Shown piece after piece: positions 1 through 4,591 of a DNA stretch of 6,390 bases. Position numbers and translations under genes: made by a program. The number at the start of each line of letters is the position of its first letter. The first letter of the stretch is position 1. A model generated the notes under the pieces. That model made no database searches. It was not told the origin of the DNA and worked only from the letters and a program-made list of their open reading frames with translations. Source of the stretch: Candidatus Kuenenia stuttgartensis (GTDB taxonomy: Bacteria; Planctomycetota; Planctomycetia; Isosphaerales; Isosphaeraceae); NCBI GenBank assembly GCA_945874095.1, contig CAMCFM010000275.1, positions 1-6,390 of the forward strand, written 5' to 3'.

Positions 1-1275
1 ATCAACTGCCCGGAATGCGACACCGTTTTCGAGCCGCCGCCTGGCGTCTGGAAAGCGCTTTGCCCATTCTGTGGACGAAGTATGGAAGTGCCTCACAGCC
101 ATGCGGACATCGATCCCAGCCAGTTCCGCAAACGGTTTCGCAAGCCACCTGGCTGGCTGATCCGCCTCCAGAATCATCTCCCGGCCTGGGCCAATTCAGC
201 CTTGGTTTTCAGCTCGATATTGATTGCTCTTTCCGTCTCCATGCAGGCCTGGATGGCCACCCATGCGGACCATTCCGCGATTCTGATGCAGAGGGCCATT
301 CAGCAATACAAAAGTCTGAATCAAGGTTCAGATGAGCTGGATGTGGTGAAATCATGCGACAGAATCATCGAATTATGGGCCATCGATTCAGCTCGTCTTA
401 AGGCGGAATCGGCGGGATTGACGGAGCCTGAGATTCGCAAGATTCGCCGTGAACAGGCTCGCAAGTCCTGGAAAAAGCGGATTGAAAGGCTCTCAGGTGC
501 CAAAACTCTGGACGCCTTGGAAGGGTATTCCAAGCTGCTGGACGAATCCGTTAGCGACTCTGATCTGAAGGACTTGACTGAGGAGTCAAGAAATCTGTGG
601 CGAACTGCGCGTGACACCTCGATTCAAAAAACACTCGATCAGTGTCAGGCTCAGATGCAGGCCAATCAGCCTCAGGAATCGCTCCAGAGCTTGATGGATG
701 TGGAGAAGCTCCAGCTTCAGAATCTCGAAGGTGTTCCTGGTGCGGCAGATACGGAGCCAAGATTTGCCACGTTGGTTCAAGCATTGGCGAAATGGAGGGG
801 GATGTCTGTTCAACTGATGATGACGGAGTCCAACTTCACGAAATCGGATAAAGCCAGCGAACAGATTCTGCCTGTGATCGAAAAAAATGGACTGGCAAAA
901 GGCTATCTCTTTCCGAGATTCACCGTGGCGACTCATCAGGATCTGTTTCTGAAATCAGCACTGTTTCGGTTCGATTTACAAGTTTCAGAGCGTTATGGGC
1001 GAGGCTTTGAAGAGACTCCACACAGGACCACGCTGATTGAGGTCCGAATGAATCTGATTCGCGACGGTCAGTCGATTTGGAATCAGGCCGCGACCACAAG
1101 GACTCCACGGATCCCGGCAAAGACAGCGATGGGAATGTCCCGACTCCAGCTTTCGAAGCAGTCGGATGAGCGGATTGAACGTAAGTTGAACGAGGCTGCC
1201 TGGGAATCGCTCCCAAAGCCATTAAATCAATCGCTGCAACTTCTGGAAGGGGCAGGGAGTTGGCCTGATCGGTAA
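1..1275 (+). CDS. Zinc-ribbon single-pass membrane protein, function unknown (5' partial)
   Basis: The frame is open from the first base, so the gene begins upstream; the ATG at 82 would discard a clear zinc ribbon. Codons 3-24 hold C-x2-C-x14-C-x2-C (CPEC ... CPFCG), a four-cysteine zinc-ribbon pattern. A basic stretch (FRKRFRK, about codons 42-48) precedes one hydrophobic segment at about codons 65-86. By the positive-inside rule the zinc ribbon is cytosolic and the remaining roughly 340 residues lie outside the membrane. Codons 88-245 are charged and helical (many K/E/R/Q, possible coiled coil). The C-terminal third alternates short hydrophobic stretches and looks more beta-rich. No catalytic motif is seen. 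The ATPase gene follows on the same strand with no obvious terminator between, so the two are probably cotranscribed. I do not recognise a named family. The reading frame is near certain; the function is not known. Confidence 0.85.
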   Translation: MNCPECDTVFEPPPGVWKALCPFCGRSMEVPHSHADIDPSQFRKRFRKPPGWLIRLQNHLPAWANSALVFSSILIALSVSMQAWMATHADHSAILMQRAIQQYKSLNQGSDELDVVKSCDRIIELWAIDSARLKAESAGLTEPEIRKIRREQARKSWKKRIERLSGAKTLDALEGYSKLLDESVSDSDLKDLTEESRNLWRTARDTSIQKTLDQCQAQMQANQPQESLQSLMDVEKLQLQNLEGVPGAADTEPRFATLVQALAKWRGMSVQLMMTESNFTKSDKASEQILPVIEKNGLAKGYLFPRFTVATHQDLFLKSALFRFDLQVSERYGRGFEETPHRTTLIEVRMNLIRDGQSIWNQAATTRTPRIPAKTAMGMSRLQLSKQSDERIERKLNEAAWESLPKPLNQSLQLLEGAGSWPDR

Positions 1276-1401
1276 CGATTATGCCGGAAATTCCCTTGGT
1301 TCCGAATCAAGTGATGGAATGATCTGGGCCGATAATGAAGGTGTTGGGGTTGGTATTACCAGCCTTTCAACCGTGCTGGGACGACCTCCCGCCATCGGCT
1401 T

Positions 1402-1405
1402 GGAG
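1402..1405 (+). promoter_or_regulatory. Ribosome binding site supporting the ATG at 1416
   Basis: GGAG lies 10 nt before the ATG at 1416. The alternative in-frame ATG at 1335 has no comparable purine-rich site at normal spacing, which favours 1416 as the start of the ATPase gene. The match is only four bases. Confidence 0.4.
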
Positions 1406-1415
1406 CAATTGTGAC

Positions 1416-2510
1416 ATGGATGACGACCGGAATCTGCAAAGCCCTCAAAACCCTTTTGAAGCATCGCTTCCAGCGATACTCCCGAGTCGTTACGATGCCT
1501 TTGAACAACTGACACACGCCTGGGCCAATGGCCTGATTCGCCAAACGGTTTTGACCGGCGACTCAGGTGCGGGTAAGACATGGCTCTGGAGAGTCGCCGC
1601 TGAGTCGGCACGAACCCAGAGTGATCTTGTACGCTGGGTCTCGGTGCCGCAACTGCCTGGCGGTTCAGGCCTTGGACTCTTGCAGACGCTTCGGTTCAAT
1701 CTCGAAGATCATTTCATCGAGGAAGCATCGACGGCCGAGCAGACCCTGAGCCGGATCGAGCGTCGTGTTTATGAATTGTCGCTCGATGGATTCCGTGTCG
1801 AGCTTGTGATTGAAGAGTCGCATCACTTGAAGCGAGAAGGCTTTGAAGTGATCCGAATCCTTCAGGAGCGTCTTAAGGCTCGTGGAGTGCAGATAGGTGT
1901 CCTCTATGTTGGCCAATCTTTATTGCTCGAACGCTTCAGTCGGCTGAGCAGGTATGGCCGACCCGTGGGATGGCACTTGCCGCATATCGCTTTAAAAGAG
2001 GCCATGGAATTACTGAGGTGGTCGAGACCGGATCATTCGTGGACCAGAGCTGAAGCGGACTGGATTCATCGTGAAACGCTCGGAAATCCGCGACGAATCG
2101 TTCGATGGTCGGAGACCTGGCAGCCTTCTCAAACCGTTCCCGCCAGCCCAGATTCGCCCATCATCAAGCCTGGTTTCGGTTCATCCGCAAGCTCGGTGCA
2201 AGTTCAACATGTGTCAAAGACCTGGTCTGAACCGCTCCTGCCCGTGAAGCCTCCTTTGGAAGAGTCTGAGGGGTTGATTGAGGTTGGGTATGATGGCGAT
2301 GATGCGGAGACCTCGGATTCATTTTATGACCCGTCAGATGTCCATTCCGCAGCTCCAGTGAACTTTGTGATCGACAATTACACGCATCACGAGCCGGAAC
2401 CGCTTTCTGGGCCACACGTTTGGAAGGATTCAGGCGAAACGTATGCACCCTATGGCCGGTCCTATCAGGATCAGGAAACTGTCGTGGATGAGGAACTTGA
2501 TCCACTTTGA
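1416..2510 (+). CDS. ExeA/GspA-like AAA+ ATPase with acidic C-terminal tail
   Basis: The 364-residue protein starts with an ExeA-type NPF segment. It has a Walker A GDSGAGKT at about residues 48-55, a Walker-B-like VELVIEES at 128-135, a sensor-1-like LYVGQ at 163-167, and a sensor-2-like GNPRRI at 223-228. This order and spacing match the AAA+ ATPases of the ExeA/GspA and TniB/MuB group, which use ATP to drive assembly of partner complexes. The usual Walker B Asp-Glu is Glu-Glu here. After about residue 236 the chain is rich in Pro, Ser, Asp and Glu and looks disordered; there is no peptidoglycan-binding domain as in ExeA. Start: the ATG at 1416 has a GGAG site; an ATG at 1335 would add 27 residues (Trp/Cys/Pro-rich, unlike the family). 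The upstream neighbour is a membrane protein, so an envelope role is plausible. No transposase neighbour supports a TniB role. Fold assignment is firm, role is inferred. Confidence 0.82.
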   Translation: MDDDRNLQSPQNPFEASLPAILPSRYDAFEQLTHAWANGLIRQTVLTGDSGAGKTWLWRVAAESARTQSDLVRWVSVPQLPGGSGLGLLQTLRFNLEDHFIEEASTAEQTLSRIERRVYELSLDGFRVELVIEESHHLKREGFEVIRILQERLKARGVQIGVLYVGQSLLLERFSRLSRYGRPVGWHLPHIALKEAMELLRWSRPDHSWTRAEADWIHRETLGNPRRIVRWSETWQPSQTVPASPDSPIIKPGFGSSASSVQVQHVSKTWSEPLLPVKPPLEESEGLIEVGYDGDDAETSDSFYDPSDVHSAAPVNFVIDNYTHHEPEPLSGPHVWKDSGETYAPYGRSYQDQETVVDEELDPL

Positions 2511-2533
2511 TCGTAAGCCCTCATAATTGATCC

Positions 2534-2575
2534 AACCGGACCGATCGGTTCGAAAAAATCATTCGCCAATGATTT
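2534..2575. terminator. Possible bidirectional terminator hairpins after the ATPase gene
   Basis: Two hairpins lie 24-65 nt past the ATPase stop. The first is AACCG...CGGTT (2534-2550), containing the perfect 10-bp palindrome ACCGATCGGT at 2540-2549. The second is AAATCATT-CGCC-AATGATTT (2556-2575), a perfect 8-bp stem with a 4-nt loop. Six A residues at 2553-2558 become a T run after the second hairpin on the minus strand, so it looks better as a minus-strand terminator. On the plus strand only TTT follows. The convergent arrangement fits a shared termination zone, but the plus-strand signal is weak. Confidence 0.4.
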
Positions 2576-2908
2576 ACAGGGTTGGAGAGGAATTTGAGGG
2601 TCGATAGTAAAGTCAGAATCATGTGGCAAACTGGATCGCAGGACGACTCTAAAAGGTCTCTCTATCCAGACGAAGCATGTGTGAGAATAGTTGACGGATG
2701 TCGCCGATGGTCCAATCGGTGCTCCTTGTCAGTCTGTCGTTCCCGCGATAGACAGGCCATGGTTCGCACGGAAGTTAACCGCATCCGCGTCGAATCACTG
2801 GCGGCATCCGTCAATTTTATATTTTTTTACAAATTTGTTGCGAAGCTCAAACGCTTGTACTTCAGTTTGAGATCGAGGTGATACAGCGTATTTTGAAAGT
2901 TTTGCTAC

Positions 2909-2953
2909 AGGGCCAAAGGCCTGTTCCATACCAGCGAGGGCCAGCGGCCCTCG
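2909..2953 (+). repeat. Double-hairpin palindromic repeat unit, copy 1 (REP-like)
   Basis: Hairpin A is GGGCC-AAA-GGCCT at 2910-2922 (one G-T wobble at the base). It is followed by a linker containing CATACCAGC. Hairpin B is CGAGGGCC-AGC-GGCCCTCG at 2935-2953, a perfect 8-bp stem with a 3-nt loop. An inverted second copy of the same length is at 3098-3142, with 33 of 45 positions identical. Two short stems joined by a fixed linker are typical of REP-like elements, some of which are mobilised by RAYT (Y1) transposases. No such transposase is in the window. Confidence 0.7.
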
Positions 2954-2982
2954 TCAGTTGTCCAAACCGAAAAATGCTTTGA

Positions 2983-2995
2983 GGGCTGAAAGCCC
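2983..2995 (+). repeat. Inner palindromic motif, forward copy
   Basis: GGGCT-GAA-AGCCC is a perfect 5-bp stem with a 3-nt loop. Its first 12 bases (GGGCTGAAAGCC) recur exactly in inverted orientation at 3042-3053. It sits between the two 45-bp double-hairpin units, so the whole cluster is nested and roughly symmetric. Confidence 0.65.
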
Positions 2996-3040
2996 GATAC
3001 CTCTCACGTCACGACTCAGGAAACAGTTTGCGAATGGGGC

Positions 3041-3066
3041 AGGCTTTCAGCCCTTGTTTCACAAGG
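3041..3066 (-). repeat. Inner palindromic motif, inverted copy with adjoining hairpin
   Basis: GGCTTTCAGCCC at 3042-3053 is the exact reverse complement of the motif at 2983-2994. It overlaps by two bases a second perfect hairpin, CCTTGT-TTC-ACAAGG at 3052-3066 (6-bp stem, 3-nt loop). The forward copy does not show this second hairpin. Confidence 0.6.
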
Positions 3067-3097
3067 CGAAGCGACATGATTTGATTTGATATCCTAT

Positions 3098-3142
3098 CGA
3101 TGGCCTTCGACCATCGCTTGTATATGACGGGCCGTTGGCCCT
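3098..3142 (-). repeat. Double-hairpin palindromic repeat unit, copy 2, inverted
   Basis: Read on the minus strand, this 45-bp unit aligns without gaps to the unit at 2909-2953. Hairpin A is GGGCC-AAC-GGCCC, now with five Watson-Crick pairs. The linker is CATATACAAGC. Hairpin B is CGATGGTC-GAA-GGCCATCG. Relative to copy 1 one stem pair changes from G:C to T:A on both arms, and another from C:G to a T:G wobble, so pairing is kept while sequence drifts. Confidence 0.7.
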
Positions 3143-3317
3143 GAAATCAAAAAATCGACTGGCGATATATGACACCATAACATGTTTATATGCAGCATCT
3201 TATGTAAAATCGATAAGCCTGATTCAAACCCTAACTGTAGTACTAGCCAGCATTATATATCGGCCGTTTCACTTATATAGCAGTGTTTGTCTGCCGCAAA
3301 CAATCTCTGTGTAATGG

Positions 3318-3331
3318 ATTACATCTGTAAT
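3318..3331. other. Short palindrome in the intergenic gap
   Basis: ATTACA-TC-TGTAAT is a perfect 6-bp inverted repeat with a 2-nt centre. It resembles a dimeric repressor site in form, but no start codon or promoter is near enough to assign a role. Confidence 0.2.
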
Positions 3332-3343
3332 GACTAAAATGAC

Positions 3344-3384
3344 AAAAAATAGACGCCCGGTCCGGGAATATCCGGGGGCCGGGC
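3344..3384 (-). terminator. GC-rich backup hairpin with U tract, downstream of the minus-strand operon
   Basis: GCCCGG at 3355-3360 pairs with CCGGGC at 3379-3384, and inside it CCGG at 3362-3365 pairs with CCGG at 3372-3375 around a GAATAT loop. On the minus strand this strong stem is followed, after about five bases, by TTTTTT (3349-3344). It would act as a second terminator behind the one at 3389-3408, or as a 3' stabilising hairpin. Confidence 0.45.
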
Positions 3385-3388
3385 CGAC

Positions 3389-3408
3389 AAAAAAACGCTT
3401 GTGAGCGT
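3389..3408 (-). terminator. Intrinsic terminator of the two-gene minus-strand operon
   Basis: On the minus strand, 15 nt past the TAA at 3426-3424, the stem ACGCT-CACA-AGCGT (3408-3395) is followed directly by a seven-T run (3395-3389, the first T shared with the stem). This is a classic Rho-independent layout. The stem is short (5 bp). Confidence 0.65.
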
Positions 3409-3423
3409 GATTTGCGATTTAGA

Positions 3424-3768
3424 TTAGAATCGGTTGATTCGTGTGTAGGCTGGCTTGGTTCGCGTGGCGACTTGCTGGCAGATCGAAGCAATTCTTCCAG
3501 AAAGTCCTTGATGGCGAAGTTCCAGCTCTTCCGTGTACATGGACAGAACCCGGTTGAGAAAGGCCACTTGAGTCGGATCCGTGGCAGCATCGAGCCGCTT
3601 GTCTGTATCTTCAATCTGGTCCGCCAGATAGACGACCAGTTGGGCAAGGCCGCGAAGCTCGCCAAGGTGCTCGTAGATGTTACGAATCGCAGCCGATTGC
3701 TGGCCGGGCTTGACGGATGAAGTGGAGGCTGAGTTCACTCCATTTGAGTAAGATGTATCAGATCCCAT
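3424..3768 (-). CDS. Small helical protein of unknown function, second gene of tandem pair
   Basis: The product is 114 residues, soluble, with no signal peptide or membrane span. A Ser/Gly/Asn-rich flexible N-terminus (residues 1-25) leads into predicted helices at about 27-52 (IYEHLGELRGLAQLVVYLADQ), 55-62, and 66-100. Residues 28-78 align without gaps to residues 14-64 of the upstream gene product. The shared positions are H34, E37, R39, G40, Q43, L49, R59, A62, D65, F71, L72 and M78 in a 14-residue offset, about 12 of 51 identical plus many conservative swaps. The ATG at 3768 overlaps the upstream TGA as TGATG, and GGGAGG at 3783-3778 lies 9 nt before it, so translation is probably coupled. 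A terminator follows the stop. I recognise no family. The equal orientation and paralogy suggest that the two products may associate, which is inference. Confidence 0.78.
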   Translation of the reverse strand: MGSDTSYSNGVNSASTSSVKPGQQSAAIRNIYEHLGELRGLAQLVVYLADQIEDTDKRLDAATDPTQVAFLNRVLSMYTEELELRHQGLSGRIASICQQVATRTKPAYTRINRF

Positions 3769-4148
3769 CAGACGTTGCCTCCCGACCAGTTTAAAGTGTC
3801 GATCGTGGTTTTAATCAGTTCTTGAACATCTTGAGGACTCTGCGTATCCGCTGTCGTCAGAAATGCTTCATCTTCCGAATCAAGCCAATGGTGAACGGCT
3901 TCTGAAAATTCACTCAGGGCTCCGGTCTGTCCACCGTTCTGCCCGATATGATGCAAGTGCATTAAAATCAGTTGTTTAAGGAAGATTCTGGTCCCTGAAT
4001 CCGCTTCAGCCTGATATCGTTCCAGGTCCGTCATGACGGCCCTGACCAGAAAGTCAAGGAACTGAAGCTGGCCGCGGATCTCTGGCACGTGATCGTTAAG
4101 AATGTCGAGTGCGGCAATCCGGTCTATCGCCGAATTTTTGACGGCCAT
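3768..4148 (-). CDS. Small helical protein of unknown function, first gene of tandem pair
   Basis: The product is 126 residues, acidic and mostly helical, with no signal peptide or membrane span. Residues 14-45 and 52-70 form amphipathic helices (for example HVPEIRGQLQFLDFLVRAV and IFLKQLILMHLHHIG). A Gly/Gln loop follows (NGGQTG), then an acidic helix and a Thr/Ser-rich stretch before the C-terminal helix. The HxxEhRGxxQ signature at residues 20-29 is shared with the downstream product. Several His residues (H20, H64, H66, H67, H86, H87) could bind metal, but no known metal-site spacing is evident. The start is fixed by a near-perfect AAGGAGGT site 7 nt upstream, unusual in this kind of genome and a hint of strong translation. 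A candidate promoter lies about 80-110 nt upstream. No family is recognised. Confidence 0.8.
   Translation of the reverse strand: MAVKNSAIDRIAALDILNDHVPEIRGQLQFLDFLVRAVMTDLERYQAEADSGTRIFLKQLILMHLHHIGQNGGQTGALSEFSEAVHHWLDSEDEAFLTTADTQSPQDVQELIKTTIDTLNWSGGNV
3778..3783 (-). promoter_or_regulatory. Ribosome binding site of the second operon gene
   Basis: GGGAGG on the minus strand, 9 nt before the ATG at 3768 and inside the end of the upstream coding sequence. Together with the TGATG overlap it supports this start and coupled translation. Confidence 0.65.
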
Positions 4149-4155
4149 GTGGCGT

Positions 4156-4163
4156 ACCTCCTT
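4156..4163 (-). promoter_or_regulatory. Consensus Shine-Dalgarno site of the first operon gene
   Basis: AAGGAGGT on the minus strand is a full match to the 16S rRNA anti-Shine-Dalgarno core, 7 nt before the ATG at 4148. It decides the start and is far stronger than any other ribosome binding site in this window. Confidence 0.8.
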
Positions 4164-4227
4164 GATGACTCAGTACTTATTCGTGTTTTCCAAGATCTTC
4201 CCTGATGTGACCGTGGCACATATACAC

Positions 4228-4257
4228 ATTAAAACGGGTGGCAAACGGGAGTGTCTA
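4228..4257 (-). promoter_or_regulatory. Candidate sigma70-type promoter of the minus-strand operon
   Basis: On the minus strand, TAGACA (4257-4252, 5 of 6 to TTGACA) is followed by an 18-nt spacer and TTTAAT (4233-4228, 5 of 6 to TATAAT). The predicted transcript would start near 4221, giving a leader of roughly 70 nt before the ATG at 4148. Sequence match only. Confidence 0.4.
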
Positions 4258-4393
4258 CACCGCCGAACGTGCTGGTGACAAATCCATCGGTAACGATTTG
4301 GCAAAAAGCATGACCTGTAACGATCAGGCAGTTTGACTGGTGTTGGAGAGGATAACGAAGAGAATACCAGATGGCAAGAGGCTTTATTCCAAA

Positions 4394-4406
4394 AAACGTA
4401 ACGTTT
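4394..4406. promoter_or_regulatory. Perfect palindrome AAACGT-A-ACGTTT, possible operator
   Basis: Six-base arms with a single central A, a form common to dimeric repressor sites. It lies about 60 nt upstream of the -35 candidate of aroF and about 135 nt upstream of the minus-strand promoter candidate. No regulator is encoded nearby. Confidence 0.25.
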
Positions 4407-4465
4407 AGCTGAGCAGATTGGTTGATCGGGTTGGGAATATCTTGATAATTTACGAAAAATAACGC

Positions 4466-4494
4466 TTTTCATTCAGGCAAAAGCAAGATATACT
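4466..4494 (+). promoter_or_regulatory. Candidate sigma70-type promoter of aroF-tpiA
   Basis: TTTTCA (4466-4471, 4 of 6) and TATACT (4489-4494, 5 of 6) are separated by 17 nt. Transcription would start near 4501, leaving a leader of about 90 nt before the ATG at 4592. Sequence match only. Confidence 0.45.
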
Positions 4495-4591
4495 ACCCGG
4501 TTCTGAGTTCTGGGCGTTGCGAAGTGTTGGCCGAATCCATTGAGCCCTTCAAAACCCGAACCCGTGTTCGAAAACTCCTATCTGGTGCGTG

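Larger units (their letters stand above)
2511..3423. other. 0.9-kb gap between convergent genes, no convincing gene
   Basis: The gap separates the ATPase stop from the stop of the minus-strand operon. It holds hairpins just after the ATPase gene, an inverted palindrome cluster at 2909-3142, small palindromes and the operon terminator. A perfect 7-bp inverted repeat, CTCAAAC...GTTTGAG, lies at 2846-2871 with a 12-nt loop. Position 2816-2836 is strongly A/T-rich. The stretch 3150-3340 is A/T-rich with no gene that I can support. The longest open frame on the plus strand (2582-2881) has an Arg/Ser-rich, repeat-free translation with no domain and no start signal, so I do not call it. Confidence 0.6.
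4149..4591. other. Divergent regulatory gap between the small-protein operon and aroF
   Basis: This 443-bp gap separates two divergently oriented transcription units. It holds a candidate promoter for each side, the strong Shine-Dalgarno site of the minus-strand operon, and one palindrome at 4394-4406. A small stem, CGAAC-CCGT-GTTCG (4557-4570), lies about 20 nt before the aroF start and might affect initiation. I see no leader peptide, riboswitch fold or tRNA. The minus-strand open frame across 4170-4472 has no ribosome site and an unlikely composition. Confidence 0.5.

Noticed and set aside
82..1275. ATG at 82 as the true start of the membrane protein
   Set aside because: The same frame is open back to base 1 and encodes an intact C-x2-C / C-x2-C zinc ribbon just before this ATG, so the start lies outside the window.
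1335..1415. 27-residue N-terminal extension of the ATPase from the ATG at 1335
   Set aside because: There is no ribosome site at normal spacing, and the residues (Trp, Cys, Pro-rich) do not resemble the family; the ATG at 1416 has GGAG. An extension is not excluded.
1416..2510. TniB/MuB transposition ATPase identity
   Set aside because: No transposase, TniQ or terminal repeats are in view, and the NPF start and VGQ and NPRRI segments fit the ExeA branch better.
2582..2881. Open frame of 99 residues on the plus strand in the intergenic gap
   Set aside because: The translation is Arg/Ser-rich with no domain, and it starts with no convincing ribosome site.
2909..3142. CRISPR array
   Set aside because: The repeats are palindromic, inverted rather than direct, and only two copies of each exist with no regular spacers and no cas genes.
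4205..4221. Imperfect hairpin ATGTG...CACAT near the minus-strand transcript start
   Set aside because: It needs a bulge and leaves a two-base loop, so it is too weak to call an RNA structure or operator.
4170..4472. Open frame of 100 residues on the minus strand upstream of the small-protein operon
   Set aside because: It overlaps the candidate promoter, has no ribosome site and an unlikely Arg/Cys/Ser-rich composition.
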